Source: UBA10133 sp964348455 (GTDB taxonomy: Bacteria; Patescibacteriota; Microgenomatia; UBA1400; MFAQ01). Taken from it: 29,619 nucleotides of DNA. Below, one piece after another: positions 9,118-16,908 of this stretch (positions are counted from its first letter, which is position 1; each line of letters begins with the position of its first letter). Under the pieces are notes generated by a model. It did not search any database, was not told where the DNA came from, and was given only the letters and a program-made list of their open reading frames with translations. The stretch covers positions 1-29,619 of the forward strand of contig CAYGCQ010000014.1 in NCBI GenBank assembly GCA_964348455.1, written 5' to 3'. Position numbers and translations under genes: made by a program.

Positions 9118-10350
9118 ATGCCTGAATTTGAATATACAGGAGTAAGTCGTGACCAGTACAAAAGAGGAAGTCTTTCTGCCGACAATGAATCTGAAGCTCA
9201 AACAATTCTTGCAGAGCAAGGTATTACTGTAGTTAGTTTGAATCCTAAAAGGCAAATTAGACTGGGGGTTTTAGGTAACTATTTCAGTCAAATTTCCAAA
9301 GAGATGTCGGAAAAAATGAATCCTCAAGAAAGAATATTATTTACCAGTCAGCTTTCATCGATGGTTAAAGCAGGCTTACCTCTAATTGAGGCACTGGGTA
9401 CGTTTGTAGATGAGAAGAGTAAGGGGGGTTCAACCTTGGTGATAAATCAGATTATGCAAGATGTTCAGTCCGGTAGTAAACTTTCCGATTCGCTGTCGAG
9501 ATTTCCAAAAATTTTTAATCAAACATATTTAGCTATTGTTAGAGCCGGTGAAAATAGTGGGACTTTAGATGACAGTTTAGGATACTTAGCAGTGCTTTTA
9601 AAAAGAGAAAATGCTTTACTTACCAAAGTTAGATCAGCTTTAATTTATCCTACTGTAGTTGTTGTGGCTATGTTTTCGGTGATGATATTTATAAGTGTGT
9701 CAATTATTCCAAAGATAATTTCTTTTGCAGAAAGCTCCGGTCAAGAACTGCCAGGTTATACGCTAGCTCTTGTAAGTGTGGTTTCATTTGGAGCAAAATA
9801 TTGGTACTTAGTTGTCGTTGCCTTGGCCGTTCTTATAGTTATGGCTCTGTTTTTTATTAGAAGTGAGTCCGGAAGCCGTTGGTTAGGGAGAGTTAGTTTA
9901 AAACTACCTCTAGTTGGCTTAGTTGTTTCGCGTTATAACCAGGCTAGATTTGCCAGGGTCTTAGCGGGGTTTTATACTTACGGTGTAAATGTAGTTACTT
10001 CTTTCGATATTTTGGCTGCAAGTTTAGGAAACCCTTTATATGGTGATGCTTGTTTGAGAATTAAAGAAAGATTAACCTTGGGAACAAGCCTGGCTGACTC
10101 AATTGCCTTGGAAAGTGATCTTTTTCCAAGCATTATGACTCGATTAATAAAAGGCGCGGAAAAGACTGGAGTGATTGGTACGACTCTGGATAAATTAGCT
10201 GCTTATTATGAGGAAGAGTTAGAGAATATTTTAGGAAATATATTGACTCTAATTGAGCCAATTATGGTTTTTGTTTTGGGATTTGGGGTATTAGGACTTG
10301 CTCTCGCTGTTATTTTGCCAATATACAAAATTACTTCTACTTTAAAGTGA
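9118..10350 (+). CDS. pilC: Type IV pilus inner-membrane platform protein PilC
   Basis: The 410-residue protein has two T2SSF/PilC repeats. The first cytoplasmic repeat contains ERILFTSQLSSMVKAGLPLIEAL and ends at a hydrophobic segment near residues 175-200. A second membrane segment lies near 223-246, the second repeat contains FARVLAGFYTYGVNVVTSFDIL, and a C-terminal membrane helix is FVLGFGVLGLALAVILPIY. PilC is the platform on which PilB acts to insert pilin subunits. A short N-terminal segment, EFEYTGVSRDQYKRGSLSADNESEA, matches the usual PilC/GspF lead-in. It is separated from pilB by one base and overlaps the first pseudopilin start by four bases (GTGA), so translation is probably coupled. 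Confidence 0.95.
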   Translation: MPEFEYTGVSRDQYKRGSLSADNESEAQTILAEQGITVVSLNPKRQIRLGVLGNYFSQISKEMSEKMNPQERILFTSQLSSMVKAGLPLIEALGTFVDEKSKGGSTLVINQIMQDVQSGSKLSDSLSRFPKIFNQTYLAIVRAGENSGTLDDSLGYLAVLLKRENALLTKVRSALIYPTVVVVAMFSVMIFISVSIIPKIISFAESSGQELPGYTLALVSVVSFGAKYWYLVVVALAVLIVMALFFIRSESGSRWLGRVSLKLPLVGLVVSRYNQARFARVLAGFYTYGVNVVTSFDILAASLGNPLYGDACLRIKERLTLGTSLADSIALESDLFPSIMTRLIKGAEKTGVIGTTLDKLAAYYEEELENILGNILTLIEPIMVFVLGFGVLGLALAVILPIYKITSTLK

Positions 10351-10769
10351 TTAAAAATAATAATGGTTTTACATTGTTTGAAATAGTACTTGTTATGGCA
10401 ATTGTGGTTGTAGTTACGACAATTGGTATTGTTAATCTCGCAAGTTTGCAGAGAGGGTTCCGATTGAGAAGTTCTGCGGATGAAATTAAGTCTCTGATGC
10501 AGTATGGCCGTGAGTTAGCCATTGCTAATAAAAATAGGGCGATTTATAACGTAAACCTTTCCGGGAATATATTTAAGTTGCAAGCAGATGGGTATGAGAT
10601 GTCGAGATATCAGATTCCTGACGGTATCGCGTTGAATCCAGAATCGCTGGATTGGAATTTCACACCTACTACTGGAATTTTGGTTGACTGTTCTTTGTGT
10701 CAGATTGTCCTCTCCGCAGGAGATCAACTGGAAACGATTAATATTTTACCTAACGGCATTGTTGATTAA
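10347..10769 (+). CDS. Type IV pseudopilin / minor pilin with GFTLFE processing site
   Basis: The 140-residue product starts with a GTG overlapping the pilC stop. The leader MIKNNNG is very short and basic, followed by the prepilin peptidase site G|FTLFE and a hydrophobic helix (IVLVMAIVVVVTTIGIVNLASL) with the conserved Glu at +5. The rest is a small GspH/FimT-like head, where the sequence RLRSSADEIKSLMQYGRELAIANK recalls the GspH pattern of a long alpha1-C helix and a following beta region. It probably belongs to the pilus tip or priming complex together with the two next genes. Two cysteines (around SLCQ and VDCS) could form a disulphide. Exact minor pilin class is uncertain. Confidence 0.85.
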   Translation: MIKNNNGFTLFEIVLVMAIVVVVTTIGIVNLASLQRGFRLRSSADEIKSLMQYGRELAIANKNRAIYNVNLSGNIFKLQADGYEMSRYQIPDGIALNPESLDWNFTPTTGILVDCSLCQIVLSAGDQLETINILPNGIVD

Positions 10770-11247
10770 TACTTCCCCATTACAGCGGCAGAAAGGGTTT
10801 ACTCTTATTGAGGCAATGGTTTCTGTAGCAATTTTAATTGTTATGGCTCTTGGTGCTGTAGCTGCTAATAGATTGACCACCTCAAGTGTAACTATAAATC
10901 AGCTCCGAACAAAAGCTAATACGATGTCAGTAGAGGCTATGGAAATAGTTCTCAGTATGAGGGCAGAAAATTTTTTGGGTCTAACTACTGGGATTTTTCA
11001 CCCCGAATTTGAGGGTAGTAGCTGGAATTTAGCTGAGGGCCCTGAAGTGATTGGTCCTTTTACCAGATCAATTGTTATAACTCCGGTCCAAAGAAACTTG
11101 GTTTGTTTTACAGCTGTTTGTGATATCACGCCTCAGGGAGGGGTTACGGATATTGGTAGCATGAATGTAGAAGTAAAAGTGGCTTGGGTGCAGTCCAGCG
11201 CGCCAAAAGAGATAACTCTCAGTTCATTAATTACATACTGGCGATGA
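10762..11247 (+). CDS. Type IV pseudopilin / minor pilin with GFTLIE processing site
   Basis: A longer frame begins at ATG 10684, but that would put 37 residues, including a hydrophobic stretch, before the peptidase site. I prefer TTG 10762, which overlaps the end of the preceding gene and gives the short leader MINTSPLQRQKG before FTLIEAMVSVAILIVMALG. This is a classic prepilin N terminus with Glu at +5 (PilV/GspI-like). The head is about 120 residues and carries two Cys in VCFTAVCD that may be disulphide linked. The gene lies in the middle of the minor-pilin trio, and its stop overlaps the next start (ATGA). It probably contributes to the initiating minor-pilin complex. Start choice is moderately certain. 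Confidence 0.82.
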   Translation: MINTSPLQRQKGFTLIEAMVSVAILIVMALGAVAANRLTTSSVTINQLRTKANTMSVEAMEIVLSMRAENFLGLTTGIFHPEFEGSSWNLAEGPEVIGPFTRSIVITPVQRNLVCFTAVCDITPQGGVTDIGSMNVEVKVAWVQSSAPKEITLSSLITYWR

Positions 11248-11756
11248 AAATGAATTTTTGTCGACAACGAGGATTTACAATGATGGAAACTCTTCTGGCT
11301 ATGACGATTGTTTCGATGGTCAGCGTAACCTCTGTCTACATATTATTTTTTAGTCTTAATCTACGAGATCAGACTTTAGCTACCACAAAGACCGAAGAAT
11401 CAATTAGGGTTTTTGAGCGTTCATTCCGTCAAGCTGCTTTGGGAGCTGAAAATATTTCCGGTGATGCTAACTCGATTTTTCTTAGATCGGAGTCAGAGTG
11501 TTGGAGTTTTGTCTACGACTCTGTTATGAAAAACGTAAAGTATTCAAAGATTCTGCAGGAAGCCTGTATTCCCAATGAGAGTCCCTCTGAGCTTTTTTTC
11601 CCAACCATGACAAATATAAAAACATTGTCATTTTCATTTTCTCCGATCACTACAGGTGGTAATTTAGTGAGTGTTATCGGATCTATGGAGACGGTTCTCC
11701 CATTTGATTCCCATGAAACTACTTTTTCAGATTCTTTTGTAAATCTTGTAGATTAG
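11244..11756 (+). CDS. Type IV pseudopilin / minor pilin with GFTMMETL processing site
   Basis: The ATG at 11244 overlaps the preceding stop (ATGA) and yields leader MKMNFCRQRG followed by FTMMETLLAMTIVSMVSVTSV, a prepilin signal with Glu at +5 (PilW/GspJ-like). A longer frame from 11184 would place it far inside the preceding gene and adds an implausible leader. The head is about 150 residues and includes ESCWSFVYDS-like and EACIPNES segments; the paired cysteines could form a disulphide. As third of the consecutive pseudopilins it fits the GspH/I/J-like core that primes pilus assembly. The paired order H, I, J, then a PilX/K-like gene mirrors the type II secretion and pilus minor-pilin arrangement. 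Confidence 0.82.
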   Translation: MKMNFCRQRGFTMMETLLAMTIVSMVSVTSVYILFFSLNLRDQTLATTKTEESIRVFERSFRQAALGAENISGDANSIFLRSESECWSFVYDSVMKNVKYSKILQEACIPNESPSELFFPTMTNIKTLSFSFSPITTGGNLVSVIGSMETVLPFDSHETTFSDSFVNLVD

Positions 11757-11761
11757 AAATA

Positions 11762-13141
11762 ATGAATAATTTAAATGTAAATGATCGAGGTCAAGCCACA
11801 CCGAAAGCTACGCATTCAGGTGGGCAGGCTAGTTTGATATTGGTATTGGTTTTGGGATTGGTGTCAATTATGAGTGTTTTGGCAAGCAGTTCTTTATCTG
11901 TTAGCAACGTTCAAATAGAAGACACCATCACTCAAACAAATCAAGCTTGGTATGCAGCTTGGTCTGGTATAGATGAGATTATGTACCGAATTAGAGCGCA
12001 TCAAGATATTGGCTCAAGTTACAGTGTTAATCTAACTCTTTCAAATGGAGCAACCGTGTCTGCTGTTGTCGTCGGAGATGATAACCAAAAAGTTTTGAGA
12101 TCGTCTGGATATATGGATGGAGTAGTAAAAAATCTAGAGATTGGTATTGCTTCTGCGTCTGGTAAAGCAAGTTTTGTTTTTGCTGCTCAGTCAGGTGAAG
12201 GCGGGTTTGAGCTTGAAGGAAATACTACAATTACCGGTAATGGTGGAACCCCAGGGAACGTCTATTCAAATGGTCCTGTTTTGGGTGTTAAAGCTACCTC
12301 CGGCAATGCTGGATCTAAGATTCTAGGCAGTGTTTGGGCGGTGGGTAATATTGGTGGATTATCTTCACCTAACAGTGGAGGTCTATATATTCAAAAAAAT
12401 GCTTGGGCGAATACATTAACGGCCTGTGTTGTTGATGGAAATATAAGAGCGACATCGATGCCAACAAACTGTCCATACTTAGGATCTTTTGAGTTTTCTG
12501 CTCCCCCATCTCCAGTTACACTTTCTACAGTTGATTCACTTTACTGGAAAAATAAAGCCTTGGAGGGCGGCGTTTGGAATGGTGACTGTAACATTGCCAG
12601 TTCTGATGGTACCGACTGTTCTGAAGGCACTAGGATTATTGGAAATAAGCAGATTTTGGGGGACTTAGATGTTCCAAGCGGAGTCGGCTTGACGTTGAAT
12701 GGTCCACTTTGGGTCAAAGGTGATATAACCATCAATCAAAATAATATAATTCAAACTAGCGAGAGTATGCAGAAAAACTCTGTCATAGTAGTTGCTTCCG
12801 ATGAAGACAGTCCTGATGTGAAGGGAAGAGTCTTAACAAAAAGTAACGTTCAGTTTAATCGCAACTCTCAAAATTCAGGTGTGATTATTATTTCTGAGAA
12901 TCGGAGTGTTGATTGTGCTAATTTGCCAGCAATAGACATGACCAGCAATACGGCAACTGTTGTTTTTGTTGCTATAGATGGGTGCGTGAATGTGGGTTCG
13001 AACTCGATGATTAATGGTATTCTTGGAAAAAAAATTCATATTAAAAACAATTCGACCATCCAGTACGACCCCAGCCTGGCCAGAGCTATAGTAGTTCCGG
13101 ACAGTGGAGGGTGGAGTGTTGTGAATATTCATGAGTATTAG
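11762..13141 (+). CDS. Large PilX/GspK-like pilus-associated protein with a probable beta-rich exported body
   Basis: The 459-residue product has a polar N terminus (about 20 residues) followed by GGQASLILVLVLGLVSIMSVLASSSLSVSNV, a hydrophobic helix like that of PilX/GspK proteins but without a clean G|FTLIE site. The helix continues into QTNQAWYAAWSGIDEIMYRI, the 'yyaAeaGie' pattern of PilX N-terminal domains. The remainder is rich in Gly, Asn, Ser and Val, with irregular repeats such as GNTTITGN, GNVYSNG and GVIIISENRS that suggest a right-handed beta-helix or adhesin-like surface. It sits directly after the three pseudopilins, so it probably caps or decorates the fibre. Six or more cysteines could form disulphides. 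No catalytic motif is recognised. Confidence 0.7.
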   Translation: MNNLNVNDRGQATPKATHSGGQASLILVLVLGLVSIMSVLASSSLSVSNVQIEDTITQTNQAWYAAWSGIDEIMYRIRAHQDIGSSYSVNLTLSNGATVSAVVVGDDNQKVLRSSGYMDGVVKNLEIGIASASGKASFVFAAQSGEGGFELEGNTTITGNGGTPGNVYSNGPVLGVKATSGNAGSKILGSVWAVGNIGGLSSPNSGGLYIQKNAWANTLTACVVDGNIRATSMPTNCPYLGSFEFSAPPSPVTLSTVDSLYWKNKALEGGVWNGDCNIASSDGTDCSEGTRIIGNKQILGDLDVPSGVGLTLNGPLWVKGDITINQNNIIQTSESMQKNSVIVVASDEDSPDVKGRVLTKSNVQFNRNSQNSGVIIISENRSVDCANLPAIDMTSNTATVVFVAIDGCVNVGSNSMINGILGKKIHIKNNSTIQYDPSLARAIVVPDSGGWSVVNIHEY

Positions 13142-13154
13142 TAAGATGGTATAG

Positions 13155-14609
13155 ATGCCTGCCAAACCATCACTCGGATTATATTTTAATGATAATTTTA
13201 TTGAGGTCTCTCAGGTGTCGGTTGATGGCAAAAGACTGGAGCGATTTAATCAATTAATACTTCCTCAGGGTGTAGTGGTTAATAGTGAAATTGTTAATAA
13301 AAGCGCATTTGTGCAGATTCTCCGCCAGCTATTCTCGTCAGCAAAACCTAGCCAGATTGGTATGAGTGGTAATGTTGTAATTGGGATTAATGATAGTCGA
13401 GTGTTTTTGAGTGAGTTTTCAGTTGCCAATATTCCCGGGAAGGATATTAATGATGCTATTGAGTATCAGGTTAGAAATTCTCTTCCTGTATTGCCTAGCG
13501 GTGTAGAGACAGACTGGCAGATTATAGGTAAAACAGCTGAAGGTCAAATCGAAGTTCTTTTGGCTGCTATTCCCAGAACTATAATTGACAGCTGTGTTTC
13601 AGTTTGCACATCCGTGGGGTTGAGAGTTTTGGCTGTTGAGCCTGCTGTCTTTGCAAATATTAGGATTATTGAAGAGTCTGAGCTGACAGGAAAAAACCAA
13701 TTACTTGTATATCTAGGGGAAAACTTTGGAGTTTTTTCCTTTATTACCAGTGGCAATCCACGATTCTCTGATTTTTTACCACAAGAGGAAATTAATAAAT
13801 CCGGAAGTCTTTCTAAAACAGTGTTTGCATATATAAACTTTGCTGCATCTAAGCATCCTAATCGTCCTGTTAGTGAAGTAATCGTTTCGGGTTCTAGACA
13901 AGATATCGATATGATTGTAGCTGATCTAAAAGCACAAGGTATAGTTGCTATTAAAGCTTCTAGCCGTTTAGCAAAAACAAAGGTTTCAAATCACACTCTA
14001 CTTCACACCTCTCATGGACTTAGCTTAAAAACCCTAGATCAGGTTGTAACTATAAATCTTCTACCAATTGACTTTAGGCTTGAAGCTATAAAGGACCGCT
14101 TGATAAATACTTGGAAGCTTGTCTTGGATTTTCTGATTATTTTTTCTGTAATTGGATTAATCACTCTTTTTTATCTAAATAAACAGTCTACTGATAGATT
14201 AACAGGCTTGAGGCTTATTTCTGATCAATATAATTTGGAGTTAAATACCCCTGAAAATCAGGCTTCTATCAAACAGGCGGATAGGTTAAATCAAGTTACT
14301 AGTCAACTGTTAAGCCTGAGGGGTGTGACTGGTGGTTCTGAAAATATTCTTAAGCAACTATCGGCTATAACCCCCAATGGGATTACCTTAACGAGCGTTG
14401 TTTTGAGTAGAAATCCCGGTTTAAAAAAACTTTATGATCCTGGAAGTTCATGGGTAATTACTGGCACAGCTGAATCTAGGGACTTGGTGTTGAATTTTTA
14501 CGACAGTCTTTTGGCTTATTCTGGTTTTGCTGATGGAAAATTGTATTTTGGGAGCTTGGAAAAAGATTCAGAGTTAACTTTTAGGATTGCAAACGTACCT
14601 ACGAAATGA
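13155..14609 (+). CDS. pilM: PilM-PilN fusion, type IV pilus alignment protein
   Basis: Residues 1 to about 290 look like the actin-like PilM: LGLYFNDNFIEVSQVSVDGK at the start, VVIGINDSRVFLSEF, DAIEYQVRNSLPV (the PilM 'e.e.liPf' region) and LLAAIPRTIIDSCVSVC. INLLP at 300-304, the hallmark N terminus of PilN, follows directly, then a membrane helix (about 322-344) and a PilN-like periplasmic region of about 140 residues. PilM normally binds the short cytoplasmic tail of PilN non-covalently, so this single chain hard-wires that contact. The start lies 13 bases after the PilX-like stop; the stop overlaps the PilO start (ATGA). The symbol covers the PilM half only. Confidence 0.85.
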   Translation: MPAKPSLGLYFNDNFIEVSQVSVDGKRLERFNQLILPQGVVVNSEIVNKSAFVQILRQLFSSAKPSQIGMSGNVVIGINDSRVFLSEFSVANIPGKDINDAIEYQVRNSLPVLPSGVETDWQIIGKTAEGQIEVLLAAIPRTIIDSCVSVCTSVGLRVLAVEPAVFANIRIIEESELTGKNQLLVYLGENFGVFSFITSGNPRFSDFLPQEEINKSGSLSKTVFAYINFAASKHPNRPVSEVIVSGSRQDIDMIVADLKAQGIVAIKASSRLAKTKVSNHTLLHTSHGLSLKTLDQVVTINLLPIDFRLEAIKDRLINTWKLVLDFLIIFSVIGLITLFYLNKQSTDRLTGLRLISDQYNLELNTPENQASIKQADRLNQVTSQLLSLRGVTGGSENILKQLSAITPNGITLTSVVLSRNPGLKKLYDPGSSWVITGTAESRDLVLNFYDSLLAYSGFADGKLYFGSLEKDSELTFRIANVPTK

Positions 14610-15136
14610 ACACAAAACAACCGATCTTACATTTAGTTTTTTTGATGATAGTTTTGAGTGCTGTTTCGTATATGTTTTATCGAACAGAAGAGGGTTTTGT
14701 GGAGGTAAACAAGTTACTGCTTGAAGTAAGTAAACAAGAAGTAAATATAGACAAGTTGACTGAGCTTAATAGTGCCTTGCCTAATTTTTCGACCGAGATG
14801 TCGACTTATCTTAAAACTTTACCTACAAATGAGTCAGATGTGGCGGATTTTGCATTACTACTAGAACAGAACGCAAAAGAGGTCGGCTTGACCATCTCCA
14901 ATCACTTTGATGATTTTCCGAAGCAAGTTGATGTCTCTGGAAGAAATATCCCGGGATTGGGTATGGAAATTACTTTGGAGGGAAGTTTTCAAGATTTAAC
15001 AAGATTTTTTACACGACTGTCCAACTTGCCATATTTCTTCAGAACTGACAAGATTACGATACTTAGTAGAGACACAAAACTTGGAGTTAAGGCTGTAATA
15101 AATGGCTTTTTGATGATGAATATCGAAAAGAAATAA
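14606..15136 (+). CDS. pilO: PilO-like pilus alignment protein
   Basis: The 176-residue product has one N-terminal membrane helix (about residues 8-24), a coiled-coil-like stretch (VNKLLLEVSKQEVNIDKLTELN) and a ferredoxin-like periplasmic domain. The segments LLEQNAKEVGLTISNHF and LEGSFQDLTRFFTRLSNLPY match the PilO pattern ('l...a...gl' and 'l.G.y..l..Fl..l..lpr'). PilO pairs with PilN to link the cytoplasmic platform to the pilus channel. It overlaps the PilM-PilN stop by four bases and is followed after one base by the small membrane gene. No other PilO or PilP candidate is present. The assignment rests on topology, position and weak motif similarity. Confidence 0.75.
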   Translation: MNTKQPILHLVFLMIVLSAVSYMFYRTEEGFVEVNKLLLEVSKQEVNIDKLTELNSALPNFSTEMSTYLKTLPTNESDVADFALLLEQNAKEVGLTISNHFDDFPKQVDVSGRNIPGLGMEITLEGSFQDLTRFFTRLSNLPYFFRTDKITILSRDTKLGVKAVINGFLMMNIEKK

Positions 15137-15137
15137 T

Positions 15138-15395
15138 ATGAACATAAAAGAGCAGGAAAATAAATTACGATTTAGTTTGAGTTTAGAAATTTACATTACT
15201 CTTACTGTGTGGCTTTTTTTCTGGGGATTTGTTGGTTACCGCTTATATAAAACTCAGTCTGTTTCTAACCCACCCATAACTATTGACCTTAACGTCCCCA
15301 CTATTAAGCTATCTAATTTAGAGGTGCTCCGCTCTTCTATCAGATCTGTCTCTTTTTCTAATTTACCTGTGGTTCGAATAGAGCCATTTGACTAA
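15138..15395 (+). CDS. Small single-pass membrane protein at the end of the pilus operon
   Basis: An 85-residue product with a basic cytoplasmic start, one membrane helix (about residues 16-38, containing TLTVWLFFWGFVGYRLY) and an outside tail of about 45 residues rich in Ser, Leu and Val. I do not recognise a family. Its place directly after PilO, where PilP occurs in diderm bacteria, suggests an accessory to the alignment complex. PilP is a lipoprotein with a beta-domain, and neither a lipobox nor that domain is visible here, so homology is not claimed. The gene ends inside the -35 region of the major pilin promoter. Confidence 0.65.
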   Translation: MNIKEQENKLRFSLSLEIYITLTVWLFFWGFVGYRLYKTQSVSNPPITIDLNVPTIKLSNLEVLRSSIRSVSFSNLPVVRIEPFD

Positions 15396-15416
15396 GTTTG
15401 ATAAAAGATATTTAAT
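15388..15416 (+). promoter_or_regulatory. Sigma70-type promoter for the major pilin
   Basis: TTGACT (15388-15393) and TTTAAT (15411-15416) are separated by 17 bases, close to consensus. Transcription would start near 15423, giving a leader of about 27 bases with a good ribosome-binding site. The -35 overlaps the last codons of the preceding gene. It would allow the major pilin to be made in excess of the assembly machine. Confidence 0.6.
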
Positions 15417-15430
15417 AATTTATAAACATG

Positions 15431-15440
15431 AAAGGTGGTG
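15431..15440 (+). promoter_or_regulatory. Ribosome-binding site of the major pilin
   Basis: AAAGGTGGTG is a strong Shine-Dalgarno sequence nine bases before ATG 15450, deciding for that start over the nearby ATG 15446, which runs into a stop after three codons. It stands out because many genes in the window lack any such site. Confidence 0.7.
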
Positions 15441-15449
15441 AAATAATGA

Positions 15450-15986
15450 ATGAATAAAATAATGAAAGGTTTTACGTTAATAGAGCTATTAGTGGTAATT
15501 GCAATTTTAAGTATTTTAGCTACTTTGGTAGTTTTGGCAATTAATCCTGCTGAAGCCCAGAGAAAGAGCCGAGATACCACAAGGTTGTCTGATATGGCTA
15601 CTCTCCGAAAAGCTATTGACTTGTCAATTGCTGAAGAAGGAGTGCTTCCAGGTACTATTGCTACCCCATTTGCAGGAACTTCTGCCGGAAGTAGAGATTC
15701 AGCCAGCGACACGAACTACCTGGGAATGGATGTATCTAAGTACTTATCTGTACTACCAATAGATCCTCGTCAAACTGCAACTGTAGCAACAAATTTATCA
15801 GATGGCACAACTCAAATTGCTGCTGGAGATATGGTGTATAGCTTCGTAAGTAATGGTTCAACATATGAACTTAATTCTTACTTGGAATCAACATCTAATG
15901 CTGCTGTAGCGCAAAATGATGGAGGGACATCAGCGACTACTTATGAAGTGGGAACCAACCCTGGTTTAACATTAATAAGTCCGTAG
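15450..15986 (+). CDS. Major type IV pilin
   Basis: The 178-residue prepilin has a six-residue leader MNKIMKG, cleavage before FTLIELLVVIAILSILATLVV (Phe +1, Glu +5), then PAEAQRKSRDTTRLSDMATLRKAIDL, the arrangement typical of major pilins and type IIa-like pilins in Patescibacteria and Gram-positives. The head is rich in Ala, Ser and Thr and lacks a C-terminal Cys pair; several Ser/Thr-rich loops follow. Its own promoter, strong ribosome-binding site and a strong terminator just after the stop all indicate high, separately controlled expression. This fits the fibre's bulk subunit rather than a minor pilin. It would be polymerised by PilB/PilC upstream. Confidence 0.9.
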   Translation: MNKIMKGFTLIELLVVIAILSILATLVVLAINPAEAQRKSRDTTRLSDMATLRKAIDLSIAEEGVLPGTIATPFAGTSAGSRDSASDTNYLGMDVSKYLSVLPIDPRQTATVATNLSDGTTQIAAGDMVYSFVSNGSTYELNSYLESTSNAAVAQNDGGTSATTYEVGTNPGLTLISP

Positions 15987-16002
15987 ATTTAACTCTTGGG
16001 TT

Positions 16003-16040
16003 GCAAAGTCCCCCGCTTTGGCGGGGGACTTTGCTTTTTG
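16003..16040 (+). terminator. Rho-independent terminator of the pilin transcript
   Basis: A perfect 14-base-pair stem (16003-16016 with 16021-16034) with loop TTTG, containing a CCCCCGC/GCGGGGG core, followed by TTTTT. It begins 17 bases after the pilin stop and should end the pilus operon and pilin transcripts. Confidence 0.92.
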
Positions 16041-16049
16041 TACCCAGGT

Positions 16050-16200
16050 AACCCCGTACAAGGGTTTGTACTCAAACCTTGTGCGGGGATGAATGGGATG
16101 AGCATGTCGTCGCCGAAGGCGATGATATGCTGGTAGCATGAAATGAAATACAGTCAGGAAACCCCGTACAATGCGGAGCGAAGCGGAGTCTGTGCGGGGA
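16050..16200. repeat. Cluster of three stem-loops, two sharing the same stem base
   Basis: Hairpin A (16052-16088): ten pairs from CCCCGTACAA against TTGTGCGGGG, then more pairs after a bulged G, loop TACT. Hairpin B (16102-16130): 13 pairs including two G-T, loop GAA. Hairpin C (16162-16199): CCCCGTACA against TGTGCGGGG, nine pairs, enclosing a GCGGAGCGAAGCGGAG stretch that contains a direct repeat. A and C have identical outer arms with the same G-T wobble. No T tract follows any of them, so they are not ordinary terminators. The cluster lies between convergent genes (pilin and a minus-strand gene). It could be a REP-like repeat or a structured RNA. Confidence 0.7.
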
Positions 16201-16211
16201 GGACGTCATTT

Positions 16212-16853
16212 CTAGATATCGAAGATAGTGGAAACTTCCTTGCTTGCTGAGAAAAAGTGACCAATTTTGATAAGCTCGGTGGTTTTAAGAGCGTGTTTTT
16301 CGTAGAGTGTTTTCCGAATGCTGGTTTCAATCTCCTCCATCATTTCCCAAATTTGACCTGCTGTGCTGTGCGTACCGTACCAATATGAAATTATCTCCCC
16401 TGTTTCATATCCCACTTCTATTGGTGGTTCGCTAAAGTCAAAATATGTAACATTTCTGAGTTTTAAAAGTAGTGCCAGTGTGGCTAAAACATGACCAAAT
16501 TCAGGTAAGGTGTTTTGCCTTTCAGGCAGGGTAAAGCATGTCCAGATGCCTGCGGTGGTTTTGGGAGCTGTGTAGTGATAAAGGTCAATTAGTTCCGATG
16601 CTGAGACATTATCGGTTTTTAGCATTAAGGCAAACCCTTCTTTAGCCCTTGGAAGCAACTCTTCTATGTTGATGGCTTCTTCTTCGGTGCACAGGGGCAG
16701 AGATTGCAGATCTAAACCTAGAGCTTGCAAATTTAACCTCTGAGCCACCATTCTTGACGCGACAGTTGAGATCTGAAGTAGATGTTTACCCCTTTCTTTA
16801 CCCCAAGATGTTTCCATATTGATCAATTGGGGAATTCTAGACCCAAGTTGCAT
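16212..16853 (-). CDS. Unrecognised protein, 213 residues
   Basis: I do not recognise this protein. It is mainly predicted helical, without signal peptide or clear membrane span, and includes a conserved-looking central region with LYHYTAPKTTAGIWTCFTLP, HVLATLALLLKLRNVTYFDF and YWYGTHSTAGQIWEMMEE. A second start, ATG 16817, would remove 12 residues. A TGGTAAAAA sequence lies only two bases before the ATG at 16853, so if it is a -10 element, translation would more likely begin at 16817. The gene faces the pilin gene and is divergent from the CxxC protein gene. Codon use looks like that of its neighbours. Confidence 0.65.
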   Translation of the reverse strand: MQLGSRIPQLINMETSWGKERGKHLLQISTVASRMVAQRLNLQALGLDLQSLPLCTEEEAINIEELLPRAKEGFALMLKTDNVSASELIDLYHYTAPKTTAGIWTCFTLPERQNTLPEFGHVLATLALLLKLRNVTYFDFSEPPIEVGYETGEIISYWYGTHSTAGQIWEMMEEIETSIRKTLYEKHALKTTELIKIGHFFSASKEVSTIFDI

Positions 16854-16908
16854 TTTTTACCACACTTAGATTTCTGAGATATATTTGATGTTATTCAGTT
16901 AAGATAAA

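Noticed and set aside
10684..10761. Extended N terminus of the second pseudopilin
   Set aside because: It would put 37 residues with a hydrophobic stretch before the prepilin cleavage site, against the short leaders of the other pilins here.
15138..15395. Small gene after PilO as PilP
   Set aside because: No lipobox and no PilP-type beta domain; only position supports it.
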